A program made the position numbers and the translations under genes. Positions 46,442 through 55,240 of a stretch of 64,000 nt of DNA are shown in pieces. Each line of letters opens with the position of its first letter. Position 1 is the stretch's first letter. Under the pieces are notes generated by a model, which was not told the origin of the DNA, did no database searches, and saw nothing but the letters and a program-made list of their open reading frames with translations. This DNA comes from Prinia subflava (lineage: Eukaryota > Chordata > Aves > Passeriformes > Cisticolidae), in contig NC_086257.1 of assembly GCF_021018805.1 (NCBI RefSeq), positions 16,426,693 to 16,490,692 of the forward strand, in the 5' to 3' direction.

Positions 46442-49400
46442 GTGAGCGACCCGCCGCTTCGCGCCCTGCTCCGTGGTTTTTTTCCCCCCGTTTTAATTTT
46501 TTTTTCCCGAACGATTTCTGGCGATTTTTTCCTTATTGTGTTTTTTATCGATTTTTTTTTCCCCCTGCCCGTCCCGCCCCCTCGTTTCTCCCTCTTCCCC
46601 CTCTGTCCTTCGCGTTGAAGTTGGCGGGGTGGCGCGGCGCGGTGCGGAGCCGGCGCCGCCGCGGTCGCCGTGCGGGGCTGCCAGCGCCGTTCCTTTGTCT
46701 ACAGTGTGCGGGAAACGTGCTCGCCGCCTTTGCCGGTGCTGCCTACCCCCGCCGCTCCGCGTCCCGCTCCTTCCCGCCTTTCCTGGGGACAGCAGCTGAC
46801 CGTCCGGCTGCGGAGGGGCTCGGGGAGCCGGGGGGGTACACGCACGGCAGTGCCGCGGCACCCGGCAGCGCTCGCTCATTCAATCCGCGGTGCGGGAGCT
46901 TGACAGCCCCGTCAAACTTGTGTCCCGCTCGGCCTCGTCTCTGCGGGGGGGTATGGGGGGAAGCGCTCCGGAACACGCACCGGAGGAGTGGGGGGGGTTG
47001 GCGGAGGGGGGGCCGTGTCTGTTGTGGAGTTGTTGCCGAAAAGCGGGGTGGGCGGATGGTTGCTATTTCGGAGTTGCACCCGGTTGATGCGGGAGGGGCG
47101 TCTCCTGTATCGGTGTTACCCCTGGAGTGTGGTGAGGGCAGTTGTTTTTTCGGCGTTGCCCCCGGAAGGAGTGGGGGGGTATTTGCGGTTTAGCTACTGC
47201 CCCGAATTGGGGGTTATTTCGGAGTCGCCCTCGGAGGTGACGGGGAGTAGGGGGTGTTCTGGAGCTGTCCCGGAGTGGCTTTTGTTATTTTTGGAGTTAC
47301 CCCGATGGGGGCACTCCCACGGTGGGAGATGCCCCGGGGTGGCGGGGCTGAGGGCGCCGGCCCTAGCCCGAGCTCTTCGCAGCGGGATAACTTTGAGAGT
47401 CGCTGCTAGAGGTGATAGGAAGCGGTTGGGGAGCGCCGGTACCAGGCGGGAGAAGCTCTCCCGGGAGACCCCGCTGCGGCTCCCGGCGCACGCCTTTGTC
47501 TGCGAGCCGCGGCGGAGCGTCCCCCGTGGGGACTGCGCTCCCCGGGCGGCCGCGGTGCGCCCCGTTGAGCCCGGGGCCGCGGCCGGAAAAGTTGCGAGGG
47601 GTACCCGAGCCGGGCCTAGTCTATGGGAAGGCGGCGGGGAGCGTGCCCGGTGGCCTCCTCACCCTCCGCCCAGACCGGCCCCGTATCGCGCCGCTCCCGA
47701 GGGAAGCGCGGCTGAAGGGGAAAAAAAACATCCGATGGGGAGGACGGTTTAAAAAAAACAATCAACAACACGCCGTTTCTGGCAGATTTCGATTTCACTT
47801 CTGTTTCCCGCTCCCGCAGCCATGCCCCCATCTCGCCTGCCCTGCCTCCGTTCCGGGGCCGCGGCTTGGTCCCCGCCGCCTCCGACTCTCCCGCTGCCGG
47901 GAAGCGGCGAGGTGGGTCGATCCCCATCCTTCCCCAGGGGAACGGGGCCAAGTTTGCCGTTAACCTTCCCCTGCCCTTTACCGCGTGCAGGAAGGGGCCT
48001 CGTCTCTGGCTCACCCTTTTGGTTGCGGACAAGGGTCCGCGCTGCAGGGCGGGCGGAGACGCGCACGGCGGCAAGGTGACCCCCCCACAGCCCCGAGAAG
48101 CGCGGAGGCACCGGGTCCGTTCGCCCTCGTCCCGCCTCGCCGTCCGGAACGCTCCCGGGAGGCGGGGATGGCGGGGAGGGGGTTCCCGCCCCGCCCGGGC
48201 GCCGCCCCCGGCCGGTGCCGCGGGGCGCCCACCACGTGCGGGCCTGGGAGCCGGAGTCCGCCGCGCCGCCCCCGCCGGGACTACAGCTCCCGGCAGCCCG
48301 CGGGGCGCCGCGCTGGCCGCCGGCCAATCAGCGGGACGCGGAGAGTGGCGCGCGGTTTGAATGGCGGCCGCGCTCGTGGCGGCGCGGGGGAGCCCCCTAC
48401 CGGCGGGAGACGCGGCCTGCGCCGGCGCCGCTGTCGTCCCGGCTCCTGATCTCCCCCGCTTCCCACCGGGATCCTGCCGAGAGCAGGGCCCGGGAGAAGG
48501 TAGAGCTTTCCGGGCCGGTGGTATGTGAGTCTACACGGCGGCTATTCATTCCATAGACAAACAGCCCTGACACACCTATAATTAGAGGCTGTGTCCCAGT
48601 CTTGGCGCTGGAACAGCCCTGCTGCTGCACCGGCCCTTGGTCTGGATGCTCCTGTGCACATCTGTTTGTGTTGGACTGGGAAAAGAAAAGGGAGAATCTG
48701 TGATGCTCTCTGCAACCCTGTTGCTACCACAAACTTCATGACCTGGCACCAAGATGGTAGTTAAACTGAGAGTATTTTCAGTGATGCAGGAAAGGTCAGG
48801 GCAGGAGATCTGTCCAGCTAAAATGCCCAAGAATGAGTTGTTCCTTCACTGGGAGAATTGCTTGTAGTTTGTGAACAACTCGTTTTAAAAAGATCTGTTT
48901 GGCACAGTGAGGTGTGGAAATTGTGACTTCTTGACTTGCTCTGTGTTTAACTTGGGAACTCCTTTGTTGCCCTCGTGTCCATGTGCCTGGTGTGATGTAG
49001 CAGCTGTAGCCCAGTGATGCACGAGAGGCCACTCTCAAGGGAACAGGACAGTGGAAGCACTGACAGTATAAAACTGGTGAAACTGGCCAGTGTGGAGGAG
49101 GCACCCTGTGATTTGTGTGTGAGCAGTTGCAGTGAGCAGTGCAGTGCACAGCAGTGAAAGGAGGAGGGAGCTTAGCTTGTGTGTTTGTTTTACTCCAGAC
49201 TGCTGGGTTGGTTTGCTTAGGTGAGGTTCAATCAACAGGTGTTGTCCCCTCAAAGCTTTCTTCCAGAGAAAGTCTTTCCTCAGTGCACTGGCAGCCTGTG
49301 GGTGCCTCTGGAAACAGCATCTGTCTATTTAAGTAACCTGGTGGTCTAAAACGCCTGTGCTGCCTCCCCTGAGCAGTCCCCAGGTGAAATCCCCCCAGAA

Positions 49401-52400
49401 GGAAGCAGTGATCACCATAGCAGTGTCAGGGCCACGCTCTTCCTTGTGTTCCCACGAGGCAGTGGCTCCCAGGAGTGAAAGTGCCCACTGTCCATGGGCA
49501 GCACAGCAGCAGGAGGGGAAGAAGCCCCTGTAGTAGAGCAGGAGCTTCCAGCAACTTTTGAACACCTCATGGTTGCTGTGGAAGCCGGCTGTGGCTGTGC
49601 TGCTCACCCTGGGGAAGGGCCTCCCTGCTTTCCTTGGCTAGGGTAGCGCTCACTGTGCTGAAGGATCTCACTGCAGCTGATGGAGGAACAGAAGGGGAGG
49701 AGGATGCAAGCAGAGATGCCAGTGTTAAATCCAAGTGTTCTTAATGCGGGAACATAAAGTTGGATCCTTTCAGCCTGTTTGCTGAGCGACTTGGCATGAC
49801 ATTTTGACAGTGATCAATAGCAAAAACACACAAGCTCCTGCTCTGCTCGCAGTGGAGGCTTGAACCGAACTAGCCAGGCATGGCTCTTGGAGAAGTGTAA
49901 AAATAGACTCCTTCCCCCACCCCATCCTGTTACACTTTAAGCTGTGAGCTGGATGCTGGAGCCTCCTCTCTGCTGCTGCGAGAAAGACCAGGCGTGTAAT
50001 ATTTGCCGTATGATTTTCCCCAGGCAGGGCAGAGACCACAGCCTCTGCTAATGAGTCCCTGGGATTTGTTCCTGCTGTGAAGGTCCTGAGCAGCCGTGGA
50101 TGTCCGCAGCCCCAGGGTGGTGGAGCCCGACGGGGCTGCTGGCTCTCCATGGCATTGCAGGAGCCTGCGTGGTCTGTGCTAAGATGGGCAATCAGCCAGC
50201 TCTGCTGCTGTTGAGCATATATGCAGGCGGCCAGCTCTGTGTGTTGGGGAGCTCAGAGGTGAAACAGAGCAGTCTCTTTTTTAGATGGCTGCTCTGGCAA
50301 GGCTGACTTGGATTGAGATTCGCCCCCATGTTTTCCCGTTCCTAAGGAGGAGCCAGAACGTGGCGACCAAATCACAGAACAAATCTGTGTGAAGAGAAAC
50401 CAGCTCCTGCTCTCGCTCTCAGACTGTTTTTCACACCTGATCTGCAGCTTCTCTGACCCAGACACCGGGAATCGGGGTGACTTCTCTGCTTTTCTGCTCC
50501 TTCCAGGATCTAAAAGAGAAGAAGGAAGTTGTTGAAGAAACAGAAAATGGCAGAGATGCACCAGCCAACGGCAACGCTGTGAGTATGTCTGCAATCTGCT
50601 GGGAGAGGCAGTCTGTACACCAATGCCTTTTTGTTTTCCTCTCTTCTTGCTTTTGCTGCAACTTTTTCCCTAGCACTGTTGAGAGAGGACCCCTGTAAAT
50701 GGCAGCCCTGAGCCCTGTGGAGCCCTCCAGCCTTTGGCTCTTCACGTTACACAGACACTCCCAGCCTGTGGGCCGTTCATGTGTGTGCAGAAGAGAAAGG
50801 CTGGGCTTGGTTTCCCTCACTGACAGCTGTGTGAGCCTGTCCAGTTCCACCTCTTTCCTAGGCAGGGATAAAGACGAAAAAAAAATTAAAACTCAGTAGG
50901 ATTTACAATGTTACAACCAGTTAAGCTGGGAAATACATCATGTACAAGTAGACTCATTGGTTTCCTCCTTTAAAGTGCTGGGGGAAAGTCACTGTGCCAC
51001 ATTTCAATGTGTCACAAGAGCCATTGCAAGCTTTGTGTCAAAGCTGGAGCCCCAAGTTACTGTAGGCTTGATCCTTTGTGCCTGGGCTGTCTGGGCTGTG
51101 TGGAGGCAGGCAGGAAGCAGGATGTGTGCCCAGGGCTCCGGCAGGCTGGTGCTTTGCTTTCGGCAGGAAAGGTGGGAACATGCACTTGTGCTGAATGTCT
51201 CTTCCACCTTCTCCCTTCCCCCGTGCATTTTTTTAAGTGATGTTTTGTCTTGCCAAGGAGAACGAGGAAAACGGAGAGCAAGAGGCTGACAATGAAGTAG
51301 ACGAAGAGGAGGAGGAAGGTGGTGAAGAAGAGGATGAGGAGGAAGAGGGTGATGGTAACTTTGTTTGTTCCCCCCACCCCTATCCCACAGCAGTGTCCTG
51401 CTCTGGAGAGCAGGCTCCCGGGAAGCGGAGGCGAGCAGAGAGCAGCATCTCCCCCTCGTGGCCGTGGGCAGAGGGCTCCTGCCAGCCAGGCTCACTCCTT
51501 CCTTGCCTGCCCGAGCCGCTGCTGCTGGGAGTGAAGTCAGCCTTGAATCCCTTCCAGCAGGTTGAGGGCAGATTCCTCCCTCCCTCCCTCTGGCCAGACG
51601 GCCCCGTACCGCGGCGCTGAATAAGCGCATTAGCCCTTCCGTGCGAGTAGTAAAATCTGCCCTTGACTCCTGTGAGTACAGCCACTGCTGCAGACACCAG
51701 TGCTGGCCAGTGGGACAGGGACAGCCCTGGGTGGCCGTGTCGTGGTGACACAGAGGGCGTGTCACCATCCTTGTTCATGGAGCAGTATGCTGAGAGGCCC
51801 GTGCAGCCCTCTCTCCCATGGATGCCGTATGGGAATGAGCAGAGCAACCTGTGGCTGCTGCCCGCTCCTCCAGCGGGAGTAGATAGGCTTGCTCTGAACC
51901 TTCCATGGCTGCAGTGTCCCATGTCCCCCTGCCCTCTGCTGCTTCCTGACCTGACCCAGCCTGGAAGTGGGTTTTGGCAGCAGTGACTTGCCAAATCACT
52001 TCTCACTCTCCCTGCTATTATTTTTTTTCCCCAAGATCTGCTTGGATGAATAACATTGTTTATTTTTATCACTTGCTAAGGCTGGGAGAAAACCGTTGTT
52101 ATGCTGAGATGAACTCAGGGCCCTTGATAATCTGTTACTAGGTTAATCCCCTGTGAATTTTTGGTTTACGTGCTGACCTACTAACCTGATGGCTAGTTCT
52201 GGGAGATAGAGACAGGGCTGAAAATTTAATGACCATTAAACCATTGCTTATTCAAAGAGTGTGAGCTGGGAAAGCCACCTCCTTTGGGGTAGCAGTAGCA
52301 CTCTTCCAGCAGCCTGCTGTGCCCTTTGGTAGAAATTGGTTCACTACGTAAAACTGGGAATTGTGACCCTCTTTAATTTGTGGTTTTAACCCCTGTGGAC

Positions 52401-54415
52401 AGATGCAGCACTGCTATGTGCTGTCCTGAGCCCATTTACCCCCAACCTTACCTTAGGGTGGATGAGATGGGGAATACGTGGCTCTCCCCGCTCCTCTTGG
52501 GCAGGAGCAGGGAGGATGCCTGTGCTGCAGGCGCATGTGTGGGGGGGAAGTGTTGCTTGGATACTGCTGTGTGACAAACCCGGGGAGCTTTGGTCCCACA
52601 GTGCCAGCCCTGCTCTTCCCAGCTCATGGAGCACAGGCACGATTTGGCACGCGGTGCCTGGAGACGCTGATGCCTTGCGGGGATCCGGCACAGGCTCTGT
52701 CCGTGCTTACTGCCCCCGGGCGATCCCTGCCTGAGAACTGCACCTGAGCACTGCAGGGGAGAGATTTAAAGGCAGCAAGTCCAGCTTGCATCAGCTTTTT
52801 TAGCCAAGACTTGCAGCCAAACTCCTGGGGTTTGACAGCAGAGGAGAGCTTGAGGGTATATTTTCCTCTCACATCTTTCCATCCCATCTCATTATTTGCT
52901 TTGCTTAAAGCAGCTCAAAGAACTAAAAATGCTCCCAATCAGCTTGGCACTGTCACCTGACCTGCTGGCCAGCCCAGTGCATGTGATGGCTGCCGGGGTG
53001 TTGATCCATCGCTGGGAGCTAATCTTGGCCCTTCCTGCAGCGTGGGCCACACCGCAGCTGGGCACACGTCAGGAGAGGAGAAGGGAGGATGGGCTGACCT
53101 TAATCCCCCCGGCTGTCCGTACGTGTGGCTTGTGGCGGCGGTTTAAAGCCAGCTTACTGGCCTTAACTATCTAAGTTTTAGTAGGGTCTCCTGTTACACA
53201 AGAGACTTGCCTCAACAGCCGGGAAGCTGTTCTGCCCCTGGGCTTGCCCCTGAGTTCTGAAAACCGGCCGAAGGTGATTGACTCAGTCGTTCTGATCCAC
53301 TGGCCTATTTGAGCTCAAAGTGGGTCAAAGCCCAGAGCTCACTGCTCATCCTCCTGGCTGGCTGTAAGATAAGTTGGAAGCATTTGTTTGCTGTTCTGAT
53401 AATTAGAAAGTGTTCTGACTCAGAACTAATGCGTTCTGGCTCTCTTAACTCATTAAAGATGGACTAATAGCTGCGAAGGGAAGCAGAAGTAATCTGGAGT
53501 GGTTAGGCAGAGCAGGCACTAGAAAGAGTTTTCTCCTCTCTTTTTTTGCCCTATTTTTGCCATGATTTCGGCACTCATGGTAGATGGTGGTTTTCCACTG
53601 TCTGTTACAAATGCAGTGTGAATCAGACTTGAGGCTGTCAGTCCTTGTTTTCCCTTTGGCATGGGTCAGGGGATACCCAGAAAGCCACCATGTCCTCTGT
53701 CACCTGTTGTCCTGAGCAGGGTCTGTGCCACCTGGGGAGATAGGGACGTGGCATTGCAGTGTGGGAGTGAGCCAGGATTAAACCTGGGGGGATGTGTGCA
53801 GTACTGGAACTCCCATAGGATCTCACATTTCCTCTCTTTGTACTCCATGCAGGTGAGGAAGAGGATGGTGATGATGACGACGAAGCTGAGGGAGCCACAG
53901 GCAAACGGGCAGCTGAGGATGATGAGGTAGGAAGAGTAGGCACCCCGCAGAGCCACACATGTCCCCAGAGGGCTTCGGTGGGGGTAGGGTGTTGGTGGGG
54001 CCAGAAGGACTGGGCTGGGCTTAGCTCTGGGGCTGGGATGCTCCCCATGTCCCTCCAGGGACACAGCCCAGTTCTGTTTATACACTGGCCTGCTTAGGGG
54101 GCTGTCTGCTCCCGCCCAGTTGAGCCCTGGCCCTGGGCTGGGGTGTCCTGGAACGCTCATGGCAGGCCTGGGTGGGGGCACTCAGGGGCTGCCTGAGGAG
54201 AGAGGATTTTGCCTGAGGGGTTTATAACACCTGCTCAGACCTTGCACCTGAGGCAGGAGAGGGACCTGAAACTCTCCTGCCTCACGCCCTGCCTTAGGGT
54301 GACTCTTGCCTGCCCTCAGCAGCCACACTCCCCATTTTCTCTCCTGACGGCTTTGCTTTCCCCCCAGGATGACGATGTCGATCCCAAGAAGCAGAAAACC
54401 GATGAAGATGACTAG
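46397..54415 (+). CDS. PTMA: Prothymosin alpha, five coding exons (spliced)
   Basis: The coding exons are 46397-46441, 50507-50578, 51258-51354, 53853-53926 and 54368-54415. All introns are GT-AG and the joined product is 111 residues, the usual PTMA length. By my count it has 22 Asp and 32 Glu (about 49% acidic), 8 Lys, 2 Arg, no Cys and no aromatic residue, as expected for this disordered nuclear protein. Residues 2-29 correspond to thymosin alpha 1, ending at Asn29, the legumain processing point known in mammals. Residues 42-46 (EENGE) are the known KEAP1-binding element. The middle is Glu/Asp runs (histone H1 binding), and basic residues Lys89-Arg90 and KKQK 103-106 form the bipartite nuclear localisation signal. 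The family sequesters and chaperones linker histone H1, competes with NRF2 for KEAP1 and restrains apoptosome formation. Oddities are Pro102 after the DDVD caspase site and an optional Glu40. Met1 is the only methionine, so the start is unambiguous. Confidence 0.97.
47021..47311 (+). repeat. PTMA: Decayed minisatellite, about 38-40 bp period
   Basis: About eight imperfect units can be followed through early intron 1. Each has a T-rich lead (TATTTCGGAGTTG-like), a C-run (CCCCCGG-like) and a G-rich end (GTGGGGG-like). Spacing varies from about 26 to 40 bp. The units are diverged enough that this is an old array rather than an active variable repeat. Confidence 0.55.
48183..48238 (+). promoter_or_regulatory. 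PTMA: Myc-type E-box with AP-2-like and E2F-like sites, intron 1
   Basis: A canonical CACGTG lies at 48233-48238, about 1.9 kb downstream of the predicted PTMA start. AP-2-type half-site pairs lie at 48204-48212 (GCCCCCGGC) and 48217-48226 (GCCGCGGGGC), and TTCCCGCC (E2F-like) lies at 48183-48190. Established knowledge: mammalian PTMA is activated by Myc through an intron-1 CACGTG about 2 kb from the start, with AP-2 sites nearby acting negatively. Distance and composition agree, so I infer the orthologous element. Confidence 0.65.
48280..48363 (+). promoter_or_regulatory. Candidate cell-cycle-type promoter inside PTMA intron 1
   Basis: Within 84 bp there is actacagctcccggcagcc (48280-48298), a good match to the ZNF143 site, then CCAATCA (48324-48330). 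Next come GGCGC (48347-48351) and, exactly four bases later, TTTGAA (48356-48361). The last pair has the spacing of the CDE/CHR element found with CCAAT boxes in G2/M gene promoters bound by DREAM/MuvB. TTTGAATGGCGGC also overlaps a YY1-like core. No TATA is present, as usual for this class. Direction is uncertain; a plus-strand transcript would start in intron 1 of PTMA. Confidence 0.5.
48361..48528 (+). CDS. Possible short open frame downstream of the intronic promoter (55 codons)
   Basis: An ATGGCGGCC start overlaps the CHR-like motif and opens a 55-residue Ala/Pro/Arg-rich frame ending at TGA 48526-48528. An AAG|GTAGAG donor-like site lies at 48499/48500. Splicing from it to PTMA exon 2 would be out of the PTMA frame, because 139 nt precede the junction and exon 2 is phase 0. 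It therefore cannot supply an alternative PTMA N-terminus. It could be a first exon of a non-coding or unrelated transcript, or chance in GC-rich DNA. Confidence 0.15.
   Translation: MAAALVAARGSPLPAGDAACAGAAVVPAPDLPRFPPGSCREQGPGEGRAFRAGGM
50507..50578 (+). CDS. PTMA: PTMA coding exon 2 (residues 16-39)
   Basis: The exon is preceded by a pyrimidine tract and the acceptor TTCCAG and followed by the donor GTGAGT at 50579, phase 0 at both ends. It encodes the helical-propensity end of thymosin alpha 1, the block DLKEKKEVVEE, and the Asn29-Gly30 bond that legumain cuts in mammals. It then continues into the conserved GRDAPANGNA segment. One difference from the human sequence as I know it is Thr rather than Ala two residues before Asn29. 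Confidence 0.97.
50579..51257 (+). other. PTMA: PTMA intron 2 (679 bp)
   Basis: The intron has donor GTGAGT and acceptor TTGCCAAG, with the tandem AAGGAG at the exon boundary. It interrupts the message between Ala39 and Glu40, phase 0. I see no repeat or RNA gene in it. Confidence 0.92.
51258..51354 (+). CDS. PTMA: PTMA coding exon 3 (residues 40-72, acidic core)
   Basis: The exon opens GAG AAC after the acceptor CCAAG and closes in phase 1 before the donor GTAACT at 51355. It carries the KEAP1-binding EENGE and the main glutamate runs that contact histone H1. The first six bases around the acceptor read AAGGAG, a NAGNAG tandem acceptor. Splicing at the second AG (51259-51260) would drop Glu40 and give a 110-residue protein. 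Both forms are known in humans. Confidence 0.96.
51355..53852 (+). other. PTMA: PTMA intron 3 (2,498 bp)
   Basis: The intron has donor GTAACT and acceptor CCATGCAG, phase 1, splitting the Gly72 codon. It is mixed ordinary sequence, GC-rich near the donor (51.4-51.6 kb) and AT-richer from 52.0 to 52.4 kb. No independent gene or convincing transposable element was seen. Confidence 0.92.
53853..53926 (+). CDS. PTMA: PTMA coding exon 4 (residues 72-96)
   Basis: The exon begins GT after the acceptor ATGCAG, completing the Gly72 codon split by intron 3. It ends GATGAG before the donor GTAGGA at 53927. It encodes the second acidic run and the motif ATGKRAAEDDE, whose Lys89-Arg90 pair is the upstream half of the bipartite nuclear localisation signal. 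The change from glutamates to a run of four aspartates (78-81) is conservative. Confidence 0.96.
53927..54367 (+). other. PTMA: PTMA intron 4 (441 bp)
   Basis: The intron has donor GTAGGA and acceptor CCCCCCAG with a strong pyrimidine tract, phase 0 between Glu96 and Asp97. Nothing else is recognisable in it. Confidence 0.92.
54368..54415 (+). CDS. PTMA: PTMA coding exon 5 (residues 97-111 and stop)
   Basis: The exon follows the acceptor CCCCAG and encodes DDDVDPKKQKTDEDD, then TAG at 54413-54415. KKQK is the downstream half of the nuclear localisation signal. DDVD at 98-101 corresponds to the caspase-3 site mapped in the human protein, but the next codon is CCC (Pro102) where human has Thr. 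Proline at P1' is normally not tolerated by caspases, so this cleavage is probably lost here (inference). Confidence 0.97.
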   Translation, partial: DDDVDPKKQKTDEDD

Positions 54416-54438
54416 GCAGCAATTTTTTCTCTTCTTTT

Positions 54439-54439
<1 letters not shown>

Positions 54440-54467
<28 letters not shown>
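54440..54467 (+). repeat. T28 homopolymer in the PTMA 3' UTR
   Basis: An uninterrupted run of 28 T lies 25 nt after the stop codon. It would be a U-tract in the mRNA. The length is likely to be polymorphic and prone to assembly error. Confidence 0.95.
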
Positions 54468-54471
<4 letters not shown>

Positions 54472-54951
54472 GGAAAACAAACCAACAAAAAAAGGCCAGC
54501 GCGTCCTCTTCACCCTTGGGTCCCCCCTTGGGACTCCCGTTGCAGCCCCCTTTCCCACACACACGCCCTTCCTCCCCCCTCCGCCGTGGTCATCCTCACC
54601 AAGTAGAGTGAACCCCGTCCCCGCCCCCCGGCGCGGCGCTGCCACTCCACGAACACGGAAACGATTCGCCCGTTAGCGGGGAGAGAAAAACCCCCCTTCC
54701 CCACAAACCCCCTCCTTCCCAAGCACCAAAACTTCAAGGCCCTGCTTTCTTTCTTAAAAGTACTTTAAAGGAGAATTTGTTTGTATTTTTTATTTACATT
54801 TTATATTTTTGTACATATTGTTAGGAGGTCCGCCATTTTTAAGTGATCTCGGATTGACCAAAAGGGGGGCTTTGAAGTGTATATCTCTCTTGTTACCTAT
54901 CTCTGACTTTACTTGTGGTGTGACCAGGCCCAAACCATTATCTCAAAGGAG

Positions 54952-54957
54952 AATAAA
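54952..54957 (+). terminator. PTMA: Proximal polyadenylation signal AATAAA
   Basis: AATAAA occurs in the context GGAGAATAAAACAAAACC, about 540 nt after the stop, followed by an A-rich stretch. It may give a shorter transcript. The A-rich sequence that follows would also mis-prime oligo-dT, so apparent ends here need care. Confidence 0.5.
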
Positions 54958-55214
54958 ACAAAACCTTGTAAAAAAAAAATTAAAAAAAGACAAAAATGCA
55001 AAAAAAAAATATTACAATCTTATTCTGAGCATTCCAGTAACTTTTTTTGTGTATGTACTTTAGCTGTACCATAGATCGTGGTTTGTATGAGGTGGCAAGG
55101 CCAAAGATAAAAAGGTTTTCTTTTTTTTTTCTGTCTATGGAGTTGCTGTTTATTTTTATTTTTTTTCTTTTTTTTTGGCCTGTTTGATGTATGTGTGAAA
55201 CAATGTTGTCCAAC

Positions 55215-55220
55215 AATAAA
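55215..55220 (+). terminator. PTMA: Distal (main) polyadenylation signal AATAAA
   Basis: AATAAA at 55215-55220 lies in CCAACAATAAACCGG and is followed by a T/GT-rich stretch (TTTTATTTTGCTGAGTTG), a standard downstream element. It matches the terminal signal of mammalian PTMA as I know it, and places cleavage near 55,235-55,240. Confidence 0.85.
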
Positions 55221-55240
55221 CCGGAATTTTATTTTGCTGA

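Larger units (their letters stand above)
43200..48540. other. Broad CpG-rich domain around the PTMA 5' end
   Basis: CpG density is high in several blocks (43.2-43.6, 44.1-45.5, 45.7-47.0 and 47.3-48.5 kb) separated by less CpG-rich gaps. It contains the PTMA promoter, two further promoter-like clusters upstream (45.1 and 45.55 kb) and one in intron 1. Boundaries are by eye. Confidence 0.7.
46442..50506 (+). other. PTMA: PTMA intron 1 (4,065 bp)
   Basis: This intron separates the codons for Lys15 and Asp16. Its first 2 kb are CpG-island sequence containing a decayed minisatellite (47.02-47.31 kb) and the Myc/AP-2/ZNF143/CCAAT/CHR cluster (48.18-48.36 kb). From about 48.55 kb to the acceptor the sequence is ordinary, with no repeat or open frame I can support. 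Confidence 0.9.
54416..55240 (+). other. PTMA: PTMA 3' UTR
   Basis: About 825 nt follow the TAG. The first 300 nt contain a 28-nt T tract and a C-rich stretch. From about 54,725 on, the sequence closely resembles the mammalian PTMA 3' UTR as I know it. Landmarks are the TTAAAAGTACTTTAAA segment, TTTTTGTACATATTGTTAGG, GATCTCGGATTGACC, the TTCCAGTAACTTTTTT block and the terminal CAATGTTGTCCAACAATAAA. This is far more conserved than needed for a simple UTR and supports both the gene call and its 3' end. Confidence 0.88.

Noticed and set aside
51219..51360. Acidic frame read continuously from intron 2 into exon 3 and beyond as a separate gene
   Set aside because: It is simply PTMA exon 3 read through its splice sites; the exon boundaries and phases fit PTMA exactly.
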